DNA of 64,000 nucleotides from Acanthaster planci (lineage: Eukaryota; Echinodermata; Asteroidea; Valvatida; Acanthasteridae). Of the stretch, positions 49,115-61,958 are shown in pieces. How positions within the stretch are numbered: the first letter of the stretch is position 1; each line of letters begins with the position of its first letter. A model generated the notes under the pieces. It saw only the letters and a list, made by a program, of their open reading frames with translations. It ran no database searches and was not told the origin of the DNA. The DNA lies in the NCBI RefSeq assembly GCF_001949145.1, contig NW_019091555.1:389785-453784 (forward strand). Direction: 5' to 3'. The position numbers were made by a program, and so were the translations under genes.

Positions 49115-49205
49115 GCAGAGCTCAGCAAAAACAGCGCAGAGTAGATCAAAGCAGAAAAGTGTAGAGCATAGCAGTGCATAGTAAAGCACAGTAGCAAGCA
49201 GCGGG
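49115..49205. repeat. Degenerate AGCA-type array, right part
   Basis: GCAGAGCTCAGCAAAAACAG and following bases have the same unit as 48249-48540 and stop at about 49205. Taken with the left part this was one array before the MITE arrived. Confidence 0.7.
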
Positions 49206-52200
49206 ATAACAGAAATGCTTTGCATCTTAAAATTATCCTTGACTGAACATTGAAAATTGGATCCACATTTTCCAAGATTTCCTCAACTACCAGTGCGACT
49301 TTGTTGCCAATCTTTTCCCCGACCATCCTCAAGAAACCGTGGACTTGCCTTCACCAGGGAGGAGCCCAAAGGAGAGAAAATCAATTGTAATTGGCCAGCC
49401 AAGCTGTTGAAAAGTGGTTTAGTGTTCCCACTCCTAATTGAGTTAATGCCCGAGTGGAGGGTCCAGATGTACGAGGATCGGGCGCTCATTATTGGGTGGA
49501 TTTAATGGCAAATGCAGGGCATAATTTGCCACATGGACCGCACGCATGGCCACACATAATAAAACACTCAAATGCATGATTTCTAGCAAAATGTGCATTT
49601 GTGTTAAATTCACAATTTTAATTGAACCAAAACAGGTTTAGGCATGTGATTGTAACTGCCAATTTAAAGAAAACAATAGGCAGGACGATTCAACTTGAAC
49701 AGAAAAACAAAAAACAAACAACTGATTTGGCCAGCAATTGCATAAAAATGGGTAATCTTCTTTTCATCCCTGATTGGGTGTTGCAGCCGGGGGGCACTTG
49801 TTGTCACAAAAATCTCCTCTGAGGAGCTAACCACACAAAAGGGTAATGAGTAGAATGCTGTAGCTGTGGACACATCCATCTGAAACAGTGCCTAGACAAA
49901 TACACTAATCTTCACTCGAGTGCAATACCCTCAAATCACAGCCAGAAGTACTTTGTGACAGACATGTAAGTGTACATATTCATGGTTCATAAGCTCCATG
50001 AAGGGGTTCCTGCAATTTCACAGCCTTTGCAAACCATGCCTGACAAGTTGCTGATGCAAAGCACGGAAATATTTCTTGAGCAAAGAGAACATTTGTTTTA
50101 TGGGGCAAATACGCAAAGGTTAGAGTCAAAACGTACATTTTTCTAATTTTTTATTGGGGGGGGCAGGTCCACAAAGTTGGGGAAAGGTTTGGTCTCTGCT
50201 GTGCCTGAGTCACAACAGACTTGTGGGGAAGACTTTTAATGCAGGAACCCAGATTAACTTTTGAGGACTTTCATGTTTCTCCATAACATTTTTTGGGGGT
50301 CCCTACCGTCACAATTAAACAATAGAAGTGTGATCTTCGCACACTGGCTTGTGGATGCAACTAATTTCCATGTACATGTATTATCTTTCAATATTCTTGC
50401 AAGAAAGTGTTGTAATATGAAAATCACAGGCTTTAGCACATAATATAAAAAGAGATTCATGTGCACAACATGAACAGTGTATGAAGAGCAGGTGGAAAAT
50501 TCTTCCAATGTTTGTAAGAATGTGACAATTTCTTCAACAAATACAAAAGTGCACTAGCAGTGAACAAGCCAAACCCAAATTGAATTGTAACATCCTGAAA
50601 ACACCATTGTATAACTACCAAAGATTCACCCAAAACCAATTACTTGCACCTGTAACTTGCTTCAGGAAGGCGGCAAGGGGGCACCGGTAGGTGTCAACCA
50701 CAGTAAGTTACAAAATGGATCCTACATGTACAAATACATGTACTGGTAGGGGTTGGAACATCTGGTAATATAAACTTGCTCAAGTGTGAAGCTGCACTAG
50801 ATCATAGATGTCCATTTGTACTCGGATGCATGTGCTGCACATAATTGACATGAATTATTAATTCACACATGTACATGCAAAGGAGAAATGTACTTCAGTT
50901 CTTCCAGTAAATTGCTGCACTCAAGGTGATTTGGCTGTTCACAAATACATTCTATCTACTGCTGTGCTTTACACAATGGTAAGCTATTATGGCATAATTT
51001 CAATACTTCACTGTAATGGTACCCAAATTACATGCATACATGTACATGTACCAATAGCCTGGTTCAACTGCATGTAACTATCCACGGTAAATCATCAGAG
51101 ATCTACAGAGAACAGTAATTTTCCATGGTATCGGCACACCACTGATTTGCCAACGGCACCACGCCAGTAGTAGGTTTATCATTCAAGAAGTTTCTAAAAC
51201 ACTATTGGGTGGCATGAATGCTACATCACAGTGGTACTTTTGAAAGGTACCTTAATGGTATACCACTGAGATAAATGTAGTTTCAAGGTTGCCAGATTCA
51301 TGAACTCTGACATTGGTGGCGCTATTCCTGATACATTTTATGAAACTTTGTGTGATCATCGTTTTTTACCTTGATACTTGTACATGTATGGAGAATAAAA
51401 GCGAGATTTGCGGAATCTACGGGCCTTTAAAACTTTGAATCCGCAGTAAAACCTTTTGCCAAAAATGTTTATTTGACCCACAAAATAATGACATGGCGCC
51501 ATTCACAGAAATCCCTAATTTCAGACAAACATGGCTGAATATCCTTACATGTACCTTGATTTCAATGTTGTCATTTTACCTGCGGCACCTGTTGGATAAG
51601 ATTGCATTAAAGAAGAAACCTAGAACATGTGATGGTTATTACATGTATAACAATTACGATGCACATTATCATTATCAACTCAAATCCACTGTTAAGATGT
51701 TGTGGGGATGCTGAGAGCCCTCCTGGGTTGAGAAATTCTGGTTCACTCCTCTTCCCACAAATAAATTCCAGTTCCACATTGTTATACGAGATACAGATAT
51801 TTGAAATTGTTATTTCTCAATGTATAAACTGTCTAAAGATGCCTAAAAGGTCACAAGTATTTAAACCATTATAATATCGAAACTGGAGTTTAGTGCACAT
51901 ATATTTTATCATAACTTCCGTTGTAGTCACTTTATGGAGGTGGGAAACCTACATGTATCATTTGAATGCAAACTTAAGGTAAATAAAAATAGTTGACACA
52001 TTGCAAAAACTTCCACAAATCTAGTTATTCAAGGGGGACTTCCTTCGTTGCAATAATCCATCTTGGGCTTGTGATTAGGGCTAAGGTTTGGCCTCTGCAG
52101 TTTGCAGTACGTGTCCTCATGCTGATAACAGACACAGCCAGCTGTCAGACATGCGTGGCTTTTACACACACTGGCAATATGGAAATCCTTAAACAGATGA

Positions 52201-54614
52201 GGAGTGGTCCCTCGACCCCTCATTTTAAAGTGTGGACTTCAGTGGAACGGAATACATTTCATTTTCTATGTTTGTACCAAATCCCTTTCATCCACGGTAT
52301 GCCTTCTTTTAACCAGTTAGGTACCAAGCGCTACAAAATACATGTACATTTATACAAAATGTTCACTCACTCCCGCTGCTAAGTACAAGTACCAAGTGCA
52401 TAATCATTTCACATACATGTTGCGTAATTGACCTATAGCCATTTGCGACAGCCATGCCGCTAAGACAACCCTGTGGAATGTTTTTATGTTGAGCGTGGCT
52501 CATCACAGATTGTTCCAAATCACACAGCCATTTTGTATATCATGTCACTGGGCAATATTTTACAACTACGCGATTCTATCACAAAAAGTCAATTGGCCTT
52601 TATCCGTTCTTGTTTTACCACAGATGCTAAACAAAAATGTTTCCTGCCCAGCACCAAACAAATCCACTGAAATTTTTTTGTATTAGCTATGTATTGTTTC
52701 TGTTTTCATTTATTTCTTTATTTTTTGTTTGTCTTTCTTTTTTGGGGGGAGGGGGTGTTTTTTACCAAAGGTTGATACACAAGGATCAACAATACAGATC
52801 AACAAGACATTTACCTATACTGAATATCCATGTGTCAGTCACTTTGGAAAGTGGGGGAGTGGGGGCATGCACCTACTATCTAGAGCAAAACCAATGGGAC
52901 TGCAAAAGTGCAAAGCCTTTAATGATATTGGGTCTGGTCTGGTGCCCACCTAAGGACTTCAAAAACATTGGATTCTAGATGCTCTATGGTGCAATTTGAG
53001 GCAATTTCTGACCACTTCACCCAATTTTTTGAGCCAACATGTATTATGAGCAGAAGAGTTCAATGTAAGCTTACAATTATCCCCACTTTTCAACGTGGCA
53101 GAGGGGATATATCCTGCTGTCTCCCACTGGTCAACGCCCATGGATGCTTAATATGCCAAAATGGACCCGTAATTAATTCCTCTATTTTATATTTAAGAAC
53201 CCCAGAGGGCTTCCAATGAGTGGACACACTTCAGAATTCTGCTTCCTGCCTGGATGTCAGGCAATTATACTTCCTTTATTGAATTTTTTTCACATAACAT
53301 GTAATGTAGCCAGTCAACCTATTTTTTTCTGATTCAATGAAATATGGCTTTTAAGGAGTATTTATCACAAAATCGTGACTGGCTTGCAGGCTGGGAGCCC
53401 GGACTGCTGTACAGCTCTTGCTCTAGGGGCTACTTAACCCAATAACCTCTATCTAATACCCTTGTTGGCACTACTTTTTTTTCCATCTCTTTTTTATTTT
53501 TTTCCACAGACCCTGGCAATTGTTGCACTTTTCATTCCCCGTGCTTTGCTGCCAGGGGTGGGAATATTCAGGTCAGCTTTCAAGTTTAATTTGGATGCAA
53601 AGCCGGAATTTTATTGCTGGAGCTCCGTGCGAGGGAAATCCAGTGAGATCTCCCACCAACCAAAATGGTGTGGGTATTTTGAAAGGTGTGGTGCCGTGCC
53701 TTGTGGGCACAGGGGTGCGGGGGAATCAGGAAGGGGGACCAAGAACCTGCATAGCCTGCAAACGAGATCGAAGTTGGTGCACTTTGTAGACTCCAACCAA
53801 ACCCACAACCCTTATTTTTCTGGAGCGCGAATGCTATGCCCTGTGCTTAACAGTTAGCATAAGATGCTTACACCAGACTGTAGCGCACTCTACTGAGGAA
53901 CCGTTTTGCCAGAATTCAAGCGTGTGATGATGGCGCCTGATCACCAAAACTCAGCACTCAAAAGTACCTCCATAAACAGCAACCTTCAAAACTTCTGCCA
54001 GGAACGGATAGAGTTCTTCCCTGTTGATAACATAACGGGAGGTCAAATATAGGTCAGAGTGCCTGCATGCATGTGGACCCATAAACTGTGACAAGATAAT
54101 GAGAGCCTTTACAGTGGCAGCTCCACCTTTATCAGAAGGAGGGTTCGAAATGCAATGGGTCGGGATCCTGGAGAGTGGGAATAGTGAAAGGGACCTCAAA
54201 TCCTGTAATTTGGTGCATTTCAAATGCTCAAAAGAGACAAATCCAAGACTTTTGTTTTGTTGTTTTTATCATAAGTGAAACAATGGAGGATTACAGAGAA
54301 TTAGAAAAGGGGGCGGGGTTTCTTCAACCCCCCGGAACCCCTCTTCCCTACACACCGCTACACCCTCAGGACAGGTCCTGTTATTAGTGCTTAACATTAG
54401 AACAAAGGACACTAGCTCCTTCGGTGACGTCAAAGTACTTTTCGCAATGAAACATAATGAAGGAAATGTTGAACAATATGCCGTTCACCTGGACAATTAC
54501 CCAGTTCTATAGTCACCAAAGGTTGTTCATCCAATCCATTAAAAACAAACTGCTGAGTTGCCGCCACAAATCTAAGTTCATAAACAGAAATAAAATCAAT
54601 TACTTGTTATCGAA

Positions 54615-55077
54615 CGTACACGTACATGTACAGGACATGCACTGCCCATTGATACGTTTTCATGTCCAGTAACTGCTTCCAAAAATACACTAATAGGTCG
54701 TGAAGGGTACCGGGTAAGACGTACCAGTACATGTACAGTATATCCGTAGCCTGACGGACCTGTTGTTCAGGAAAAGGGCTGGGGTACATTTAAAACATGT
54801 GTTTGGATTCATGAGAGGTAAAGCACATTATATGTTACAAAGCCTGAAAAGTGGTCCATGTGTTTATGTTCGACTCCAATGCTTTCAAGAGCATGCATAT
54901 AAACATATAAACACAAATCTTCTTACATCTCTCTCGTACATGTACACGTGTACATGTATGAAGCTACAACACTTGATCTAATGTCCATGTACTTCCCCTC
55001 TCAAATCCTGCATAGTCCCCAAGATGTACATGTACATGTACACGCACAGTACATGTAATGCACGTACTGCATGTACC
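54615..55077. repeat. Region dense in ACATGTAC palindromes
   Basis: At least eight ACATGTA units, including TACATGTACACGTGTACATG near 54938 and GTACATGTACATGTACACG near 55025. Between them is unremarkable AT-rich sequence. Confidence 0.8.
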
Positions 55078-55328
55078 CCACCGAAAGTTGGAAATCTGTT
55101 GTACGAAATGGCATACATGCACTTTGCAGAAAGCCACACCTACTGTCAAGAAACCGTCATTAGTACGTGAATTTGAAGTAAGCAGTACCTCTATTTGTGG
55201 CATTTGGCTCCCCCCCCTCAATTAATGATGGAAGGCTGCCTGAAAAAGTAGGGCAGCACACACTTAAGTCATCCCCAGAAACTAATGAACTGATGCAGAA
55301 TGCGTAAAGAGCGGCATGCACCACAGGG

Positions 55329-55339
55329 GGATTCGAACC
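55329..55339 (-). repeat. Isolated pol III B-box (tRNA-like)
   Basis: The minus strand carries GGTTCGAATCC, a perfect B box, in AATGGGTTCGAATCCCCCTG. No matching A box or acceptor stem was found, so it is likely a SINE or tRNA relic. Confidence 0.4.
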
Positions 55340-57965
55340 CATTGCCTTGGGCATGCATGACTGGTGTCCATCCCTCCCCTCGAATGCATAGTATGCATAG
55401 TATGGACAGCACAGACCCAGTGGAAATCTACAGAGTGCTGAAGATACGTGTACATACGTATGCACGTAATAGGGTTGGACAGCAAATTGATTGCCCTGAT
55501 CGATGAGGAAACTGACACCCTGTGCTTAGACCCATCGGCCTCGAGTCATGATTAATGGGCTTACTGGCCCAAGAAACTTGGACCTGACTGGACTTCAGAC
55601 TCCAACAGATGGTGGAAAATTAGAAACTTGTGAATACCACCAGACCATCCATCACTCATTTGTGACCTGTCACCACAAAATGAGCTTAAAGTCAGAATTT
55701 TCAAAAACTGAGATTTTTTTTTTGATCAGCAGAAAGAAATTTTTTCTGTATGGTATGTACAATGTACATGTACATGGAACACGTACATGTAGGGTAAAAG
55801 TATGAGGTGACAAGGTGGCATTATCCTGGCATCTTTGCGTCCGAGGGTCCATCTGTAAGGTTGCCACAAAGTCCCCAATCTTTTCCCTTCCTTTACTGCA
55901 AGCATGGTTTCTTGCACCGTCCTGTCCCTTTTTCTCTGTTTGGATTCTTTTGATTTATTAAAGATTTCTTGTAGTAACTGACTAAGTTTAAATTCCATGT
56001 TTTGTTTTGTTTTGTTTTTCATTTCAGGAACAAAGAAAGGCACACTTTAAGTTTGACTACTGGCATGTCTCAGGCCCACAGCAAGGGGGGTTTCAAAGCA
56101 ATCCACTGTACATGCTACATACATGTAGATACACGTACAGTTGTGTTTTGGCTAATTTTTGTTTTGAATGGTAGTCATCAATGTAGTGCTTATGTAGGTG
56201 TACCAGCTACAAGTTTTGAGGCCTTGTCCAGTATGAAAGAGCAAGTAATTGCTGTGCCTTCCTAAGTAATTCACCCCACCAAATCTGCCCTCCAATAACC
56301 CGCTTCCCGACTGCTGCAGACTGGAGGACCAATTTTCTTCTAAAATGTCCCAGGATCACCGGCAGCTCCAGCCGGAATGGTCAGTCGCAGGTGTGCAATG
56401 CATCATGTCTTTTCCTTGAGTGTGATTCCCCCCATGGGCAGATAGAATTTTCCAATTCACAGACAATGCATGCTCTTTAATCTCTGACATGGAATGCCCC
56501 TCGGTGATCACATTTCAATGGGCGTAAATCTCTCCCCTTTAATCAGTTTCTCCCAATTTCTGTCTTTGTCTTATTCAGAGCGGAAGTGAGATTCATGAGT
56601 CTTTCTTTCCTCAAGATTTTTCATTCTGTATAAAGTGTCCCAACCAGGGCAAATTTGTGCTTCAGGCTACTCGCAGTGAATTCTGATCAGGAGTTGGACA
56701 GGAGTTTCATGGGGAGAAAAGGAGGTTGATTGATGCACAACCTGAAATGACAACATCAGCATTAATATAAGTCTGAGTAGTTTGATGAGCAAGTTACATA
56801 CTGAGAGTGAATATCACTCTTGTCTTGTGAACACCATGACAGTCTGCCCTGAGTCACCAGGTAGAGTTACTCAGACCAAAACCTCCCCTTTATCAAAATG
56901 GATGGACATCTCAGAGCTGTGACTCGTTTGAATTTTGGCATGTGAATCACGTGCTTTATGACTCAGGTTTGACCCATCATATTGGCGACTCCATGTCTGT
57001 GGCTCAGTATTGGATTAAAATTGAAACAAATGTAGATGGTTTGTTACACATGTCAGAACAAAATGTAAAAACTACTTTTAAACAAACTTCAGGTTAATGT
57101 AAACATCAAAAATGCAGAACATAACATGCACCTTTCCATTTCTAAATTTTGGACTGACAGCTGAAAGAAAAATTGTCTTTCACAACTCAACAAAAATTTA
57201 CCACTAACTTTTTTCAGATGTTGCAGAATGGCTAGACAGATATTTTGGAATGGTCATGTGAGAGAAACAACGTGGTGGGGGGGAGGGAAAGGACGTTTGG
57301 TGAATGTACGAAACATCTTGTTTGTACTAGTATCATACCAAAGTTCCACGTCGTATCAAACTTTTGACATGTACTGTTGATTTATGGCCTGTCTATAAAC
57401 ACATATATACAGTATCGATTGTGTGCAACAGCACTCATCTGACGCCAAAGTAATTAGCCAAACAGTCTCATCAGGCATCCAACTAAAAAGAGCTGGAATG
57501 CTTCATTAGCCCCATCTCTTCCCCCCCCCCCAAGTTCTCCAGTTTCTCCAGGTTCAGGTTTCACCGTAGCAAAGGCAGCAAACTCATCATAAATAAAAGA
57601 TAACCAGGCTTTTTTGGGGGGGGTATTCTTTTGTCCAATCAACTGCTGCCATGGAAACTAATGGTTTTATCGCCCTGGCAAAACCATTAGAAATGGGGGA
57701 GGCCCTACAGGAAGAGCTCCATGTATTAGTAATATACACCCACAGAAGAGCGATGAAGCTTATGGCAAACTGCTTAATACACTTTGATGGGTGTGGCTTG
57801 TACTGAGGGTGTTATCTGCACTTCTGAGAAATCTAAAAAAAAATCCTCACCAAAAATGAGAGCAAAAACCTTCTTTTTGATAACAAATGCGCACTGTGAA
57901 ATTGTGAAGTCAAAAGGTAAATTTTTTTTTGGGTAGCTGGAGTTTAGGTACTGCATACCAGGACA

Positions 57966-58204
57966 GTGTTTACAGGTTGGTGTAATAGTTCTTTCCTCGT
58001 CTACCATCTCTGCAAACCGGGGTTCAAATCCTGTCCAGGTCGACAAGTGAATTGGGTTTTCAGTCCCTGACCTGATTCTGTGGGTTTTTCCTGGTATATT
58101 TGTGTGCGGCTTTCTTCATGGTCTCAATTCATCACTTAATATATTCATCCAATAATTGGCATTCAATGAGCTGTCGAGTGAGCAGAAAGAAATAAATAAA
58201 AATA
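57966..58204 (+). mobile_element. tRNA-derived SINE
   Basis: An A-box-like CAGGTTGGTGTAATAG near 57973 is followed about 48 bases later by a perfect B box GGTTCAAATCC at 58021. A tRNA-unrelated body follows with GTGGGTTTTTCCTGGTATAT, like the GTGGGTTTCCTCCGGGTACT body seen in many marine invertebrate SINEs, and a 3' tail AAATAAATAAAAATAC. This is the standard SINE layout: pol III head, body, A-rich tail. No target duplication was confirmed. Confidence 0.7.
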
Positions 58205-59608
58205 CTTGCATCAAAATAATATGAAAAACAACGCTCGTTACAACCAATTTGCTGGGATGTGAAATCACCTTGTTCTAACCAGAACTACCATATGTTTATC
58301 TTACAATGCATAAAAGGTCTGGAAAAATGAACGAAAAGAATTCAAGAGAGCTAGGTGCCTCAGCATTTACGGTTTATAAAAATACATATAAGTATTTGGT
58401 TGTTACAGTTCTCTTGGTGCCAGTCAACTGTATATGGGGCACGTGACCATTGTTCACCTTGCAAGGAAACGTTGCACACAAATTACACTGAGAAAAAAAA
58501 ATTCCAAACCAAAATTAATTTACATTTTTTATTGTCCACTCCTTTGTTTTTTCTTAAGGCTGTATTCTAAAGTGAATACAAATGTGCAGTGAATTTATGT
58601 CAAGATATATGTAAGGGTGCACAGTGAGCCGCAAGTGTTACATTGTGGTCAACTTTTCAGGGCAAATGTGCAGTGCCAATTTGTAAGCACCGTTTCACAT
58701 TGACACCGGGTATGCACTTTCTTTGACTGCATCCATTTCTTCCCTGCACAGCTCATCTCCCCTCTCCGTCCTTAGGCTTGCTGCAGCCAGAGCACACAAG
58801 GCCTCTCCTCCTGGAAATTTCTCCATATTCCACGGCCATACTTCCAAAAGTCAAAATGTCTGGAGGCCTTCAGACCAAATGTACACATGTACTCCTGTTC
58901 ATTTACTCGCAAGTGTTAGATGATACGTCCAATGTTTATATCGGTGGCTATGCATTAAAGCCCATAATGCACTTACTAAGTAATGGTGCATCTCCATCAT
59001 TCTCAGGAAAACCAAACAGATTTTTTTTCCACTCCAGAGAAGGAATCATCCATTGTCGCCTGAACAGCTTTCACTCATCCATTTGTCAGTTCACTGCCCA
59101 CAAGCCCCCAACACAACACACAACAAAAACTGCTTCGTTAGCTCAGTGCAACATCCCATGTGACACCAGTTGCACTTTGCTTGATGGGTTCGGCCAGTAA
59201 CCCCCTCCCCCGTCCCAGACATCCAGGATGATTATCTCCCCCCCCAACTGATCCAGAAGATAAGACTAGGACTAAATGAAGCAGAGCAGTGACTGATAAA
59301 TGGCAGATGGAGGGATCACCCGGCAGATACTCCATTATTGCCCGCAGGGGCTTTATGTATCGTAAAATGTCCTGGCAAGGCCCTACCAAAGCCGACATGT
59401 CGTACCTTCCTTTTACCTTATGCATCCTGAAGCAGTATTATAAATTTTGACAAATTATCAAAAAAAACAAAAAACAAAACAAGCGAGAGCATCAGGTGAT
59501 GAGCTATTAAGGATTCATAAGACAAATGCATGCTGTACCAACATGTACAGTTCTTGTTCATTTTCAGTCCAAGGTATGGTGAACATTGTGATCAACAGAT
59601 ATACCGGT

Positions 59609-59662
59609 ACATATCAGTGCAAGTACAGGTCCAGCAGTATGACATGAAATCCATTTGGAACA
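59609..59662. repeat. Dispersed duplication, copy 1
   Basis: ACATATCAGTGCAAGTACAG and then GTCCAGCAGTATGACATGAA, ATCCATTTGGAAC. It is nearly identical to 60999-61053, 1.39 kb away and in the same orientation. Confidence 0.93.
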
Positions 59663-60998
59663 AGGAAGCAACACATTTTTTAAAAAGTTGAAATGAGAAA
59701 CGCTTGATTAACTTCACAGCCACAGTTGATTAACAGAGGTAGATCCAGCATTTTGCAAAAAAAGGAAGTGCCCGGCAGTTATGAAAGGGGGGGGACACCC
59801 ACGATGGAGGTAAACCCAAACACACCTGTTAACCGGATGTCACGCTAGGTCAAACAGCCATGTATGGTACATGTATCATACACTGTAGGTTGGAAAGCCT
59901 GAATAAGCCAAGCGGTACACAGAACATAGCAGACAGTGAAAAAAATGAAGGTGGGAATTCATACTTAACTTGAAGACGCTTCGAAAACATTTCCATACAG
60001 TGTAAACGCCCCACCCTTACCGTGATGTCCTTGAAAACTTTAAACACAACAAATTGTATGTAAATAGCTGACACAAAGTTTCGGTGATGAATTCATGGTA
60101 TTCCTTTGACATGACCGCGAAGTAAAGTGTTCGGAAAATCAGATTACATTTTACAGACATTGTTTACGATAAAAATGAATGCCAGATTGCGACATCAAAA
60201 CGTCAAACCTCTAAAAGGGCCGGTTCCATTTAAACATTTTGGGAAAATCTGTACACGGATTCAGATCTTTTTTTTATCTAAACATTTAAACGTCCCACCC
60301 TTGGAAGAAAAGTTCTGTTTTCTAACAAAATCAATGGGATTTCGACACCAATGTACGTATACAACGGAGTAGGAGAAATGCTCCACCTCTACTAGAAATA
60401 GCAAGTCTGTCACTGTTTATGCTGCACTGTATTACTACAATCTCATTGTTTTTGTTAGAAAATTGAACTTTGGACAAAAGTTCCTCGTAATCTCAAATTT
60501 CAAACCGGTTTTACAGCGCATCAAAGACAGAAAGCAGAAATTATACACAGCAGGGTGCAGAACCATGAAATGTTAACTGTTCACGTCCTTGCAACCATCC
60601 ACACATCTCATCAATGGTTCATAACTCACCGGGGGGAACTGGTGATGACAATGCGCACATGCAGCGCGCCAATTCAATTTCACTAGGGTAGATTATCCCA
60701 TCAATTATTTACCAACCAGCTGATTACCTTGGCAATACCTTTACGAATATTCATGATCCTACAAGCCTTTGTTTTTCTTTCGTTGTCTTTTTTTTCCCCC
60801 CTGAAGTGTTTTTTTTTTCCTTAACAGTGCAAACCAGGTTGAAACTTCAACCTTAATGAGTAATCACCCTTGAGCGTCACACAGGGATGTGAGTGGCCAC
60901 ATGCAGCACAAAGCCGAAAACAGCTACTGTAACAAAAAGCTGAAATTTAAAAAGTTCCAAAAATTTTGTACAGAGCAGATGTACTAAAAAAAACTTGC

Positions 60999-61053
60999 AC
61001 ATATCAGTACAAGTACAGGTCCAGCAGTATGACATGAAATCCATTTGGAACTA
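60999..61053. repeat. Dispersed duplication, copy 2
   Basis: Matches 59609-59662 with one substitution in the core; similarity then continues weakly (GAGGCAATACACA against GAAGCAACACAT). Either a short segmental duplication or two copies of a young unknown repeat. Confidence 0.93.
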
Positions 61054-61885
61054 CGAGGCAATACACAGATGTACAAAAAAAATCTGAAATTCAGAGAAAA
61101 ACTATATAAAAATGCAAAAAGCTGAATCCTCACATCTCTGATCGCAGGATACTCCTGCAGAAAAATCCCTAGAAGTGTGATATTATCCTTGAAGGTTTGA
61201 GATATTCACTCCGTAAACAGGCATGTACATGTACGGTGTCAACATGTGTTACTGCAAGTTTCTTCCTACATGCACACCTAGATGTACATTTATGTATACT
61301 AGGTTCACTCGGCACACTGAAGTGATTATCGTCCATGATTCTTTTTCATGTCCCTCAACTGTTCCTCTATTCTTTATGCACCCTGGCTTCAAACTGCCCC
61401 ATGTGCGTGCCAGACGCAGGAACCCATCACGAGACTGAGATGACAAATTTCACAGATGAGGAAGTCTCCTCTGCAGTCAATTCCTAAAAAGGCCATGTAA
61501 ACTGTTAATATTAAGGAACAAAGCGGGGCTTGATTGCTCAGGACCTAGTAAAATAAATGTTTCATACCTGCCCGGATCTGCTTTGACATATTTAAGGAAT
61601 TGTGCACCGAACTGGAATAATGCACACTCTTCCTGGAGGACGTACAGAGAGTACACTGTGTAATTGATGGCGCTTTCAGTGCTATCAATTGCTGCTGCCG
61701 GTATGAGTTAAACCACCGCTCTTATGCACCTGCCAATTTACAAAGATGAACAGTGCATGCTGTATACATAAATTAATCCGTGTAAAATTTAAATAAACTT
61801 AACTTCTATTGCCAGGGTTTTTTCTTCAACAAAAAGAGTTGCCAGCATTCACATTTTTTGAGGGCTTAACCAAAAGAATTTACAG

Positions 61886-61958
61886 GGCTGCTTGGTGGGA
61901 CTTGAACCCATAACCTGCTGTTTACTAGTGCAGACATCCTGCCCATTTCCCCACAGCC
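61886..61958 (-). repeat. tRNA-Thr-like sequence, 73 nt
   Basis: On the minus strand it starts GGCTGTGGGGAAATGGGC, has CTAGTAAACAG (the anticodon arm of tRNA-Thr with AGT), then GGGTTCAAGTCCCACC and ends AGCAGCC. The outer bases GGCTG and CAGCC pair. The D arm does not fold and the T stem has a mismatch, so it is a tRNA-derived SINE head or pseudogene, not a working tRNA. Confidence 0.6.

Larger units (their letters stand above)
49206..57965. other. Upstream DNA, no gene seen
   Basis: ACATGTAC units are frequent, especially 50370-51390 and 54615-55800. 49290-49560 and 56270-56700 look like unique, non-repetitive sequence. No exon recognised. Confidence 0.6.

Noticed and set aside
59850-60074. 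Minus-strand frame with a strong donor (ATCACG then GTAAGG), considered as an exon
   Set aside because: The frame before the donor is short with no recognised similarity; could be chance.
61886-61958. Functional tRNA-Thr gene
   Set aside because: D arm cannot fold, T stem has a mismatch and the spacing to the acceptor stem is wrong; treated as a tRNA-derived relic.
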